This document shows positions 24,901 through 32,722 of a DNA stretch of 64,000 nt, piece after piece. This DNA comes from Acidimicrobiia bacterium (GTDB taxonomy: Bacteria > Actinomycetota > Acidimicrobiia > Acidimicrobiales > CAIXPF01). The DNA lies in assembly GCA_947476745.1 (NCBI GenBank), contig CANJRG010000001.1:372001-436000 (forward strand), in the 5' to 3' direction. A model generated the notes under the pieces. It did no database searches. It was not told the DNA's origin and was given only the letters and a program-made list of their open reading frames with translations. The number at the start of each line of letters is the position of its first letter. Position 1 is the first letter of the stretch. The position numbers were made by a program, and so were the translations under genes.

Positions 24901-25665
24901 ATGGAACTTCGCTTGGACGGCAAGGTGGCAGTGGTGACGGGCGCGTCACGCGGAATCGGCAAGGGCATCGCCAAGGCCTACGCCGACGCGGGGGCATCGG
25001 TGATGCTGGTGTCCCGCAAACCCGAGGGACTCGAGGCGGCCGCGGCGGACATCGGTGGCGACGTCGCCATCTTCCCCGCCAATGTCGGCCGTCCCGAGGA
25101 CGCCGCGGCCTGCATGCAGGCCACCCTCGACCGATGGGGGAGCGTCGACGTGCTCGTCAACAACGCCGCCACCAACCCCTACGCCGGCCCGACGATCGAT
25201 TGCGACCTGTCGCGCTGGGACAAAACCCACGAGGTCAACCTGCGCGGCCCCTTCGCGTGGACCCAGGCCGCCTGGCAGGCGTCGATGAAGGCCAACGGCG
25301 GGTGCGTGATCAACATCGCGTCGGCCGGCGGCTACGTCACCTCCAGCCAGCTCGGGGTGTACGGCATCTTCAAGGCGGCGATGATCCACATGACCAAGCA
25401 GCTCGCCTCCGAGCTCGGGCCGAAGGTGCGGGTCAACTGCATCGCACCGGGTCTGATCAAGACCGACTTCGCCAAGATCCTGTGGGAGGGCGAACGGGGT
25501 CAGAAGGTGGCCGAGGTCTATCCGCTCAAGCGGCTCGGCGAGCCGGAGGACATCGGGGAGGCCGCGTTGTTCCTGACCGCGGGCGCCACCTGGATGACCG
25601 GTCACACCCTGCTGCTCGACGGCGGTGAGATCATCCGCCAGGCCGAGGTCGGCATCGACGACTGA
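24901..25665 (+). CDS. SDR family oxidoreductase
   Basis: 254 residues. TGASRGIG (about 13-20), NNAA, NIASAG and the catalytic YGIFK around residue 158: the usual Tyr and Lys of YxxxK with an unusual GIF between. PGLIKTDF and GHTLLLDGGE near the end are standard. SRKPEGLEAAAADIGG after beta-2 points to NADP(H). Start ATG 24901 has TAACCT 8 nt upstream and no room for a ribosome site, so it is leaderless. An enoyl-CoA hydratase gene follows after a C-rich repeat, so a role in acyl-chain turnover is possible but not shown. Confidence 0.87.
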   Translation: MELRLDGKVAVVTGASRGIGKGIAKAYADAGASVMLVSRKPEGLEAAAADIGGDVAIFPANVGRPEDAAACMQATLDRWGSVDVLVNNAATNPYAGPTIDCDLSRWDKTHEVNLRGPFAWTQAAWQASMKANGGCVINIASAGGYVTSSQLGVYGIFKAAMIHMTKQLASELGPKVRVNCIAPGLIKTDFAKILWEGERGQKVAEVYPLKRLGEPEDIGEAALFLTAGATWMTGHTLLLDGGEIIRQAEVGIDD

Positions 25666-25669
25666 CACG

Positions 25670-25697
25670 CCCCGACACCCCGACACCCCGACACCCC
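25670..25697. repeat. 8-bp C-rich tandem repeat between SDR and enoyl-CoA hydratase genes
   Basis: Four CCCC tracts at exact 8-nt spacing (CCCCGACA units), degenerating to 25722. It begins 5 bp after the SDR stop. The minus strand reads GGGG separated by 4 nt, a G-quadruplex pattern. Confidence 0.9.
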
Positions 25698-25736
25698 GAC
25701 AGCCCGACCCACCGACACCCCGAGACGGAGACCGAC

Positions 25737-26528
25737 ATGGCCGAACGGACCGAGAACGGACTGATCGTGGAGGTCCGCGACCATGTCGCGTACGCCACCA
25801 TCGACCGGCCCGAACGCATGAACGCGCTGTCGCGCGGCCTGCAGAACGACCTCGTCGATGCCTTCGACGGGTTCTCCACCGACCATGAGGTATGGGCGGT
25901 GCTGCTGACCGCCACCGGTGACCGGGCCTTCTCCGCCGGGGCGGACCTCAAGGACATGGGTGCCGGCGATGCCCGCGGTCGGGGGCCGATGCAGCCGATG
26001 TTCGGGTCTCGCCGCAACTTCTTCGAGGTCATCGCCGAATGTGCCAAACCGACGGTGGCGGCCCTGTTCGGCTGGGCACTCGGCGGCGGCTGCGAGCTCG
26101 CTCTCGCCTGCGACGTGCGCATCGCCGCCGACGACCTACGCATCGGTATGCCCGAGGCCAAGCGGGGGCTCGGGGCCAATTTCGGTTCGGTGGTCCTGCC
26201 GCGTCTCATACCGGCCGGCATTGCCTACGAGCTGCTCTACACCGGCGAGCCCATCGACGCTGCCGAAGCCCGGCACTGGGGACTGGTGAACCGGGTGGTC
26301 CCCCGCGCCGAGCTCGCTGCCGCGGCGGAGTCCTTCGTGCGCACGATCGTGGGCAACGCCCCACTCACCGTCCAGCGGTACAAGGCCATGAACAACAAGG
26401 GCCGCGAGCTGCCGCTGGCCGCGGCCTTGCGCCTGAACGTGGGCCCGAACCCCTACACCTCCGAGGACCGAAAGGAGGGCGTCGCGGCCTTCCTCGAGAA
26501 GCGGCGCCCGAACTGGCAGGCCCGCTGA
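25737..26528 (+). CDS. Enoyl-CoA hydratase/isomerase family protein
   Basis: 263 residues, crotonase fold. AFSAGADLKDMG (about 62-73) and FGWALGGGCELALACD (about 108-123) form the CoA-ester oxyanion hole. MPEAKRGLGANFGSV covers the catalytic Glu region: Glu is present in MPEA, while the second position differs from canonical hydratases. The C-terminal FLEKRRPNWQ is typical. It should hydrate or isomerise an acyl-CoA. Start ATG 25737 has GGAG about 9 nt upstream. It follows the SDR in the same direction and may be its partner. Confidence 0.87.
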   Translation: MAERTENGLIVEVRDHVAYATIDRPERMNALSRGLQNDLVDAFDGFSTDHEVWAVLLTATGDRAFSAGADLKDMGAGDARGRGPMQPMFGSRRNFFEVIAECAKPTVAALFGWALGGGCELALACDVRIAADDLRIGMPEAKRGLGANFGSVVLPRLIPAGIAYELLYTGEPIDAAEARHWGLVNRVVPRAELAAAAESFVRTIVGNAPLTVQRYKAMNNKGRELPLAAALRLNVGPNPYTSEDRKEGVAAFLEKRRPNWQAR

Positions 26529-26533
26529 CAGCC

Positions 26534-27601
26534 TCAGGGACGAGGGGCGGCGGCCTTGCGCAGCCGGTCCCGAACCGCCCGACCCAGCCCGTCGGGGTCG
26601 GGCAGCAACGCCACGACGTGCTCGACGCCGGCGCGGTCGGCCTCCCGGAGCCGGCGATACAGCACCTGGGCGTACTCCTCGGTATTGGCGACCGGGTCGA
26701 GCACCACCGCGGCCGGGTCGAGGTCAGCACGCCAACCCGAGCCTGCTGACGGCAGGCCCAGCACCGCCACGCTCCGTCCGAGCGCCAGCGCCGCCGCCAC
26801 GGCTGCGGCCAGCGCAGCCGGGTCGCCAGGCTCGACGAGCTCGACCGCCGCGCTGGGGGCGTAGTGGGAGGCGAGCATGCCCGAGGCCCGTGCCGGGCCG
26901 CTTGCCGTGCGTAGCACGCAACCGAGGACGTCCTCGATGAACTCGACGGGGATCCCGCCCGGGCGCAGCAGCACCGGGTCGCCGTCGAGCACCTCCACGA
27001 TGGTGGACTCGACCCCGACCCGGCACGCGCCGCCGTCGAGCACCAGGTCCGGTCCTCCGTCCATGCCGGCGAACTCCGCGGCCACGTCGGCCGCGGTGGT
27101 CGGGCTCACCCGGCCGAAGCGGTTGGCGGAGGGCGCGGCCAGCGGGCGACCGGCCCGTTCGAGCAGGGCAAGGGCGACGGGGTGATCGGGCACCCGCAAC
27201 CCCACGGTGGGCTTGCCCCCGGTCGCGGCCGGCGAAACGGTGTGCCGCCGGGGCACCACGATGGTGAGAGGACCGGGCCAGAACGCCTCGGCCAACCGCC
27301 GCGCTACGGGAGACGGGTTCTCCGACCAGTGATCGAGCTGGTCGGCGGCGGCGAGGTGCACGATGAGGGGATGGTCGGGGGGCCGGCCCTTGGCCGTGAA
27401 GATTCGGCCGAGCGCCGTGGCGTCGGTGGCATCCGCGCCGAGCCCGTAGACCGTCTCGGTGGGAAAGGCCACCAGCGCGCCGTGGCGCAGCAGCTCAGCG
27501 GCAGCATCGATGGCTGTGTCGTCGGCAGGTCGGACGATCAAGGCCCTCGACGATACCGCCCGGCCCGAGGCAGAGACGCCGCCCTGCCGGGATTGGCCCA
27601 T
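26534..27601 (-). CDS. Sua5/TsaC threonylcarbamoyl-AMP synthase
   Basis: 355 residues. It makes threonylcarbamoyl-AMP from Thr, bicarbonate and ATP, the first step of tRNA t6A37. The YrdC domain fills about residues 20-215: GALVAFPTETVYGLG, TAKGRPPDHPLIVH (KxR), PSANRFGRVSPT (SxN) and VGVESTIVEV. A C-terminal Sua5 domain follows (SGMLASHYAPSA linker, about 245, to the end). Start ATG 27601 is chosen because the open frame upstream is only the translated C-rich array. It converges on the enoyl-CoA hydratase gene and is divergent from a NUDIX gene. The array at 27636-27770 sits in its promoter region. Confidence 0.9.
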   Translation of the reverse strand: MGQSRQGGVSASGRAVSSRALIVRPADDTAIDAAAELLRHGALVAFPTETVYGLGADATDATALGRIFTAKGRPPDHPLIVHLAAADQLDHWSENPSPVARRLAEAFWPGPLTIVVPRRHTVSPAATGGKPTVGLRVPDHPVALALLERAGRPLAAPSANRFGRVSPTTAADVAAEFAGMDGGPDLVLDGGACRVGVESTIVEVLDGDPVLLRPGGIPVEFIEDVLGCVLRTASGPARASGMLASHYAPSAAVELVEPGDPAALAAAVAAALALGRSVAVLGLPSAGSGWRADLDPAAVVLDPVANTEEYAQVLYRRLREADRAGVEHVVALLPDPDGLGRAVRDRLRKAAAPRP

Positions 27602-27635
27602 CAGCCTCCGCCGTCCCGCTGTGCAAGGCTGCGCC

Positions 27636-27770
27636 GGCCCTGCCCAACCCGGCCCAGCCCAGCCCGGCCCAACCCGGCCCTGCCCATCCCGGCCCTGCCC
27701 ATCCCGGCCCATCCCATCCCGGCCCATCCCATCCCGGCCCATCCCGGCCCATCCCATCCCGGCCCATCCC
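27636..27770. repeat. Perfect (NNCCC)27 pentanucleotide array between divergent genes
   Basis: Twenty-seven consecutive pentads, each ending in CCC. The first two bases are GG, AT, TG, AA or AG. There is no phase break over 135 bp. The minus strand is therefore (GGGNN)27, ideal for G-quadruplexes with 2-nt loops. It lies 34 bp upstream of sua5 and 47 bp upstream of the NUDIX start. Confidence 0.95.
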
Positions 27771-27817
27771 TGCCGTGTCGGGCGGCCGCCACCCGTCGAC
27801 CCTCGCAAGGATCCGCC

Positions 27818-28387
27818 ATGTCCCCGTCTGCTACGCCACCTTCGCCGTCGTCATCACCGTCGGACCCGTTGGGCGGCGGCGTGGTCCACGGCCCCAGTGG
27901 GGTCCGGTTCTGCCGGGGCTGCGGCGGGGAGCTCGAGGCCCGACTGGTCGGCGACCGCATGCGGCCGGTGTGCCGTCACTGCGGAACCGCCACGTACTTC
28001 AACCCTGCGGTCGGGGTGGCCGTGGTGCTGCGCGACACCGAGGGTCGGGTACTGCTCGGGCGACGTCGCGGCTCCTACGGCGGCCAGTGGTGCATCCCCT
28101 GCGGCTACGTGGAGTGGGAGGAGGACGTACGCGCCGCCGCAGCACGCGAGTTCCGCGAGGAGACCGGCCTCGATGTGGTCGTCGGTGACGTGGTCGCGGT
28201 GCACTCGAACTTCCACAACGCCGCGCAGCACACGGTGGGAATCTGGTTCGAGGGGACCGTCATCGGCGGGACGCTCGAGGCGGACGACGATCTCGACGAG
28301 GTGGCCTTCTTCGACCCGTCGGCCCCACCGGAACCGCTGGCGTTCGCCACCGACGTCCTGGTGCTGCGCCAGCTCGCCCAGATCTGA
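27818..28387 (+). CDS. NUDIX hydrolase with N-terminal zinc ribbon
   Basis: 189 residues. CRGCGGE and CRHCGTATYFNP (about 31-55) form a four-Cys zinc ribbon like that of NudC-type or ADP-ribose NUDIX proteins. The NUDIX box GYVEWEEDVRAAAAREFREETGL (about 98-120) matches Gx5Ex7REUxEExGU. Short Ser/Pro-rich N-terminus. It probably hydrolyses a nucleoside-diphosphate-linked metabolite; which one is unknown. Start ATG 27818 has AAGGA 8 nt upstream. It is divergent from sua5 across the C-rich array. Confidence 0.9.
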   Translation: MSPSATPPSPSSSPSDPLGGGVVHGPSGVRFCRGCGGELEARLVGDRMRPVCRHCGTATYFNPAVGVAVVLRDTEGRVLLGRRRGSYGGQWCIPCGYVEWEEDVRAAAAREFREETGLDVVVGDVVAVHSNFHNAAQHTVGIWFEGTVIGGTLEADDDLDEVAFFDPSAPPEPLAFATDVLVLRQLAQI

Positions 28388-28447
28388 AGACCGCCTCGGT
28401 CGCCTCGGGGGACGAGCCCGGCCGAGCGCGCCGGGCCAGGCCGCGGG

Positions 28448-28705
28448 TCAGCCGACGTGACTCACGGGAACCCGGGCGAACGGCGTGTGCCGTTGGGCGA
28501 CCCGGGCCACGGTGGACGCATGCCAGGACCCGCCGCGGGCGGAGGCCAGACCGATGCGGTTCATGAGCGACGCGATGCGGTGATAGCTCATCCCGTTGTG
28601 GCGGGCGACGACGATGAAGGACACCACGTTGTCCGGTAGCTGTTCACAGGACGCATTCACGACCTTCGGTTCGGCCGGCGCGGCCGTGATCTGGAGCGGA
28701 TTCAC
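28448..28705 (-). CDS. Small recombinase-domain-like helix-turn-helix protein
   Basis: 85 residues. YHRIASLMNRIGLASARGGSWHASTVARVAQR (about 41-72) resembles the Recombinase-domain motif of large serine recombinases (IAxxLNxxGixTxRGxxWxxxTVxxil), but nothing else of such an enzyme is nearby. It could be a stand-alone DNA-binding protein or a remnant. Start GTG 28705 is tentative. A 10-bp perfect palindrome GACCTAGGTC at 28729-28738 lies 23 bp upstream and could be its own operator. Gene reality moderately supported by the motif. Confidence 0.55.
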   Translation of the reverse strand: MNPLQITAAPAEPKVVNASCEQLPDNVVSFIVVARHNGMSYHRIASLMNRIGLASARGGSWHASTVARVAQRHTPFARVPVSHVG

Positions 28706-28728
28706 CAGAAGACGGCACCAGGACCCCC

Positions 28729-28738
28729 GACCTAGGTC
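28729..28738. promoter_or_regulatory. Perfect palindrome GACCTAGGTC
   Basis: Ten-base palindrome in the gap between two minus-strand genes, 23 bp before the small HTH protein start. It may be an operator, and TAGGTC within it may also serve as a -10 box. Confidence 0.35.
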
Positions 28739-28830
28739 ATCCGTCCCGTTCGACCTGGCCGGATCCGGGCCACGCCGACCGGCAGGGGCAGCGTTCCGAG
28801 GCAGTGTCTACGGGCCACGACCCCGCTCGG

Positions 28831-29679
28831 TCAGCAGCCCGGCCTGACGAACTCCGAGCGGTAGCTCACCGTGAAGCCCAACCGGTCGAACAGTTGCTGC
28901 GCCGCTCCCCCGTCGTCGGCCACGCAGACGTAGACCCGTCGGGCGGCGTTGGCCGTGCCCCAGGTGGCCAGCGCGCCCACGATGCGGCGGGCGCTGCCCC
29001 GATGACGGCGGCCGGGGATGACCCCGAGGCAGTACAGACCCATCCACGACCCCCCGATGTGGGCGAGGCCGGTGGCCACCATCTCCCCGTCGGCCAGGTG
29101 CGCCGCGAAACCACAGCGGCCGCGCAGAGCCCAGATCAGCTCGGCCGCCGCGTCGCGCTGGGATTCGTCCCGACCATCCAGGGTGGACCACCACCGGTCG
29201 ATCCAGTCCTGCGACGGCGCAGCGGCGATCACCACCCGCCCGTCGCGTTCAGGCGGAGCGATCGACCGCAGCGTTCGCAGGGGGCTCGCCAAGGTGACCT
29301 CGGCATCGGCCCCCTCGCGGACATAGCCCCGTTCGATCAGGGCCTGCGCCAACGCCGGGTCGGGGTCGCGGTCGGTGAGCTCGAAGCGGGCCGGCAGCCG
29401 GCGGGCGGCATAGAACGCCTCTGCCTGCTCGATCATGGCCCCGAGCTCGGCCTCGACCGGCGACCCGAGCGCCGCGACGGCGTTGGCCCGCAGCGTGAAC
29501 CCACCACCGGCCCGCAACAGCCATGGCCCGAGGGGGGCCGTCGGCGCAGCGGCCCAGGTGGTGGCCACCAAGGCCTCGATGCCGGTGTCGTCGGCGGGGT
29601 CCTGGAGGGGCGGGGAGATCGTCACCGCCAGAGCCAAGCCATTCGAGCCGTGAAGGTCAAGGATCCCCCGACCCCCCAT
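28831..29679 (-). CDS. GNAT family N-acetyltransferase, two-part
   Basis: 282 residues. The C-terminal GNAT domain (about 140-280) shows LGVIPGRRHRGSARRIVGAL, the acetyl-CoA-binding Q/RxxGxG/A segment, then ARRVYVCVADDGGAAQQLFDRLGFTVSYR. The N-terminal half (IEALVATTWAAAPTAPLGPWLLRAGGGFTLRANA) matches the N-terminal region of larger actinobacterial GNATs with a degenerate first domain. Acceptor unknown. Start ATG 29679 is a best guess; GTG codons lie within 30 bp upstream. The 258-bp gap to the next gene (divergent, 29938) shows no other feature. Confidence 0.78.
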   Translation of the reverse strand: MGGRGILDLHGSNGLALAVTISPPLQDPADDTGIEALVATTWAAAPTAPLGPWLLRAGGGFTLRANAVAALGSPVEAELGAMIEQAEAFYAARRLPARFELTDRDPDPALAQALIERGYVREGADAEVTLASPLRTLRSIAPPERDGRVVIAAAPSQDWIDRWWSTLDGRDESQRDAAAELIWALRGRCGFAAHLADGEMVATGLAHIGGSWMGLYCLGVIPGRRHRGSARRIVGALATWGTANAARRVYVCVADDGGAAQQLFDRLGFTVSYRSEFVRPGC

Positions 29680-29937
29680 CAACGGCCACAGCACCACCGG
29701 CACACCCCTTCTGAGCTGCGCCGATGTGCTCGGCATACGCAGCGAATCGACGCCGATTCGCTGCGAGGCGCCTTGATTTCGTCGCCGACAGCCTCCGCGG
29801 CCACCCAAAGGGACACCCCGAGCGCGTTCGCCACCACGCAACGCAACCCCACGCCGCGGCGTCAGTGCCGTCATGACCGGGCCTGGTTCGCTGCCGGCGC
29901 CATCCTGCGTGTCATACCGGACGGGGATGATTCCTCC

Positions 29938-30369
29938 ATGACGCTGTCCCACCCCGCCGTCAGATCCGCCGGTCAGCTCGACACCGTGCGGCGTCTCGAC
30001 CCCGCCGTCCGGCGCCGCCACCTCGGGCTGCGAACCTGGGCACTGTCCCGGGGCATCGCCGTCGATGGCCCCGCCGGCCACGGCCTCACCGTCGTTTTTG
30101 CGGTGCTGGCCGAGGCCGAATCGGTCGCCGGTCGCGACCACCGGGCGTGGTCAGCAGCACGCGTCATCGAGTTCGTCTGGCTCGACTGTCCTGTCTGGTG
30201 CTTCCGTCATGCCGTGGCCATCCCCGCCGGCACCATCGACGCCCTGCGCCTGCTGTGGGATCACCTGGCGGCCACCGGCACGTTCGGACCCGGTAGCGAC
30301 GAACTCGCGGTCCTGGAGAGGACCCTCGTCGAGCACACCGGCCCGCCGCCCGGTCGACGCCGCCGCTGA
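29938..30369 (+). CDS. Hypothetical protein
   Basis: 143 residues, not recognised. It is Arg/Ala-rich with no signal peptide or membrane helix. RRLDPAVRRRHLGLRTWALSR reads as an amphipathic basic helix, and WLDCPVWCFRHAVAIPAG contains two Cys five apart. Start ATG 29938 follows GATGAT by 6 nt, a weak version of the leaderless pattern seen around it. The coding frame keeps the strong third-position GC bias of neighbours, so I take it as a gene. It precedes the S1-domain gene by 114 bp. Confidence 0.55.
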   Translation: MTLSHPAVRSAGQLDTVRRLDPAVRRRHLGLRTWALSRGIAVDGPAGHGLTVVFAVLAEAESVAGRDHRAWSAARVIEFVWLDCPVWCFRHAVAIPAGTIDALRLLWDHLAATGTFGPGSDELAVLERTLVEHTGPPPGRRRR

Positions 30370-30483
30370 CGTGACCTGCCGGTCGAGCAGAAGGCAACCA
30401 CGGCAGGCATGATGGTAAGGATCAGCACCGCGGGTGCACACGGGGTACCGATCGAGTACCCCGCTTCTCGAGTTGGGGGACCC

Positions 30484-31845
30484 ATGGACCCGATCGAATC
30501 GACAGCCACGAACGACGAGACCCTCGGGGACACCCAACCGGAACACGCACCGGCCCAGGCCGTCGCCGAACCTGCGGAGGAGCCGACCGAAGCGGCGTCC
30601 ATCGAGGCGTTCGATCCGCCTGCGGGCCCTGAGTCCGCCGAACCGACCGAGCCCGCCACCGAACCGGCCGAACCGACCGAGCCCGCCACCGAACCGGCCG
30701 AATCCGCGGTCGACGCCGTGGCGCCCACCGAACCGGCCGAACCGACCGAGCCCGCCACCGAACCGGCCGAATCCGCGGTCGACGCCGTGGCGCCCACCGA
30801 ACCGGGCCAGACCGGCGACCAGCCCGGCGTCGCGACCACCGCGTCGGGCCTGCGCAGCGGGCAGCTCGTCGAAGCCCGGGTGATCGCCGTCGATGCGGCG
30901 GAGGTGGTCGTCGAACTCGGTGACGGCTCCATCGGGGTCATCGGCAAGCGACACCTCAGCGCCAACGGCCAGCTCGACCCGACCGCCCTGCTCGCGGTCG
31001 GCGACGGCGTCGAGGCCGCCGTCCTCGTGCGCGACGACCCCAAGGGCCGGACCGTGTTGTCGAGGGCCTGGGCACTCAAGCAGCGGGCCTGGGAGAAGGT
31101 CGAAGCCGCCAAGGCCGCCAATGCACCCATCACCGGCAACGTGACCGGCCAGGTGAAGGGTGGCCTGGTCGTCGATGTCGGCACCCGGGCATTCCTGCCG
31201 GCATCGCAGATCGACCTGCAGCACGTCGACGACCTCTCGACCTTCGTCGGCACCGAGATCGAGGCCCTGGTCCAGGAACTCGACCGGGCCAACGACAAGA
31301 TCGTGCTGTCGCGACGCAACCTGCTGCGAGCGGCCCAACGGGCCAAGGCCAACGACTTCGTGTCGACACTGGCCCCCGGCCAGGTGCACACGGGTCGAGT
31401 GGCGCTACTGACCGACTTCGGTGCCTTCATCGAGATCAACGGGGTACGCGGCCTCGTCCACCTCTCCGAGCTGTCGTGGCGGCGGGTCGACCGGGCTGCC
31501 GAGGTGGTCACCACCGGCGACGAGGTCGACGTCAAGATCCTGGCGATCAAACCGGGCCGCAAGCTGAGCCTGTCGATCCGGGCGATCAGCCCCGACCCGC
31601 TCAGCACCCTGCAGAACGGTCAGATCCTCCCAGGTGTAGTAACCCGGCTCGCCGACTTCGGGGCCTTCGTGCGCGTCGGCGACGGCGCCGAGGGCCTGGT
31701 GCACCTGACCGAGCTCGCCGAGTACCGCGTCCACGCCCCGGAGGAAATCGTTGCGCCCGGCGACGAGGTCCTCGTCAAGGTCATCCGCGTCGACCGCAAG
31801 CGGCGGCGTCTCGACCTGTCGGTCAACCAGGCCGTGCTGAGCTGA
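30484..31845 (+). CDS. S1 RNA-binding domain protein with acidic repeat N-terminus
   Basis: 453 residues. Residues 1-115 form an acidic Glu/Pro/Thr/Ala segment built of repeats (EPAEPTEPAT). Four S1 domains follow: about 118-185 (GLRSGQLVEARVIAV), 200-268 (ITGNVTGQVKGGLVVDVG), 285-358 (VHTGRVALLTDFGAFIEI) and 373-445 (ILPGVVTRLADFGAFVRV). The last two carry the well-conserved RNA-binding DFGAF motif. Ribosomal protein S1 in actinobacteria also has four domains, but the repeat N-terminus is unusual, so this may be an S1 paralogue. Start ATG 30484 has a G-rich RBS. It acts in the cytoplasm on mRNA (family knowledge). Confidence 0.87.
   Translation: MDPIESTATNDETLGDTQPEHAPAQAVAEPAEEPTEAASIEAFDPPAGPESAEPTEPATEPAEPTEPATEPAESAVDAVAPTEPAEPTEPATEPAESAVDAVAPTEPGQTGDQPGVATTASGLRSGQLVEARVIAVDAAEVVVELGDGSIGVIGKRHLSANGQLDPTALLAVGDGVEAAVLVRDDPKGRTVLSRAWALKQRAWEKVEAAKAANAPITGNVTGQVKGGLVVDVGTRAFLPASQIDLQHVDDLSTFVGTEIEALVQELDRANDKIVLSRRNLLRAAQRAKANDFVSTLAPGQVHTGRVALLTDFGAFIEINGVRGLVHLSELSWRRVDRAAEVVTTGDEVDVKILAIKPGRKLSLSIRAISPDPLSTLQNGQILPGVVTRLADFGAFVRVGDGAEGLVHLTELAEYRVHAPEEIVAPGDEVLVKVIRVDRKRRRLDLSVNQAVLS
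30661..30798. repeat. 69-bp perfect direct repeat, 2 copies, inside S1 gene
   Basis: Two identical 69-bp units (23 codons, EPAEPTEPATEPAESAVD and AVAPT) at 30661-30729 and 30730-30798, preceded by a partial copy. In frame, so copy number changes would alter protein length without frameshift. Confidence 0.95.
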
Positions 31846-31863
31846 TCCCGCTCAGCGCCGAAG

Positions 31864-32586
31864 TCACCGTCGCCGGTAGTCCCGGACGTGCGGGGGAAGC
31901 GACGCAGAGTTGAACCGATCGGGTAGCGGCTCGCCCACGGCAAGGTGCAGCGGCAGCTCCCCGGCCCAGACAGCGGCGCCGAGATCCTCCTCGTCGTCCA
32001 CCGGTGGACCGGTACGCACCTTGGCCGACGCCTCGTCGAGCCCGAGGGCCAGCACCGCCGTCGCCGCCAGCTCCTTTTTGGTGTTGGGACGCAGCTGTTC
32101 CCGCCGGCCGGGAACGATGTGCTCGACGATGGCATCGAGGGCCGTCGCCTTCTCCTCGGCGTCGATGACCTCCCTGGCCAGGCCGAACAGCACCACCGAG
32201 CGGTAGTTGATCGAATGGTGGAAGGCCGACCGGGCCAGCACCAGCCCGTCGACGTGGGTCACCGCCATCGATACGTCGAGTCCATCCCGCAGACTACGCA
32301 CCATGCCGGCGGCCGGAGAACCGTGGACGTACACCGTGCTCCCGAGACGCCCGTAGGTGGTGGGGATCACCACCGGCCGCCCGTCGCGGCCGGCGAAGCC
32401 GAGGTGGCACACGAAGCCCTCGTCGAGGATGGCGCAGATCTCCTCGAGGCCGTAGGACCCCCGCTCGGCCAGCCGGCGCACCTGGGTTCGATCGGAAGGG
32501 GCGCCGACGCGACCGGCCGACGGAGCCGACCCTGCCGACGCACCGGGGGTCGCCGGGTCCGGGTGGTTGGGGAGTTCGCCTGCCAT
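31864..32586 (-). CDS. Pyridoxamine 5'-phosphate oxidase-like flavin-binding protein (NimA-like)
   Basis: 240 residues. The split-barrel FMN-binding domain spans about 40-200: ILDEGFVCHLGFAGRDGRPVVIPTTYGRLGSTVYVHGS, then VTHVDGLVLARSAFHHSINYRSVVLFG. This matches the nitroimidazole-resistance/flavin-nucleotide-binding subgroup rather than true PdxH. The N-terminal 35 residues are Pro/Ala-rich. Probably an F420/FMN-dependent reductase-like protein; substrate unknown. ATG 32586 follows TAGACC by 6 nt (weak leaderless pattern). Convergent with the S1 gene, 18 bp apart. Confidence 0.83.
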   Translation of the reverse strand: MAGELPNHPDPATPGASAGSAPSAGRVGAPSDRTQVRRLAERGSYGLEEICAILDEGFVCHLGFAGRDGRPVVIPTTYGRLGSTVYVHGSPAAGMVRSLRDGLDVSMAVTHVDGLVLARSAFHHSINYRSVVLFGLAREVIDAEEKATALDAIVEHIVPGRREQLRPNTKKELAATAVLALGLDEASAKVRTGPPVDDEEDLGAAVWAGELPLHLAVGEPLPDRFNSASLPPHVRDYRRR

Positions 32587-32650
32587 GACACCGGTCTACC
32601 CGATGGCCGGCACCGTCTCGACCGAATTTACGCCGGTAGGCTCGTTGGCC

Positions 32651-32722
32651 GTGTGTGACCGGTCCCCAGAACTGCGTCGGAGCCCGAGCAGGCCTCGCCC
32701 AGGCCGAACCCGGTGGTCATGA
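32651..32722 (+). CDS. Possible 23-codon leaderless leader peptide before GNAT gene
   Basis: GTG 32651 lies 8 nt after TAGGCT (32637-32642), the same -10/start layout used by many genes here. The frame encodes MCDRSPELRRSPSRPRPGRT then RWS and stops at TGA 32720-32722, overlapping the GNAT start codon (ATGA, 32719-32722). A short Arg-rich, Cys-2 peptide coupled to the next gene looks like a leader ORF, but there is no protein-level evidence. Confidence 0.4.
   Translation: MCDRSPELRRSPSRPRPGRTRWS

Noticed and set aside
27495-27808. Gly/Met/Arg/Trp-rich repeat protein encoded by the C-rich array
   Set aside because: Any pentad array gives open repeat peptides. Sua5 starts naturally at 27601, downstream of the array.
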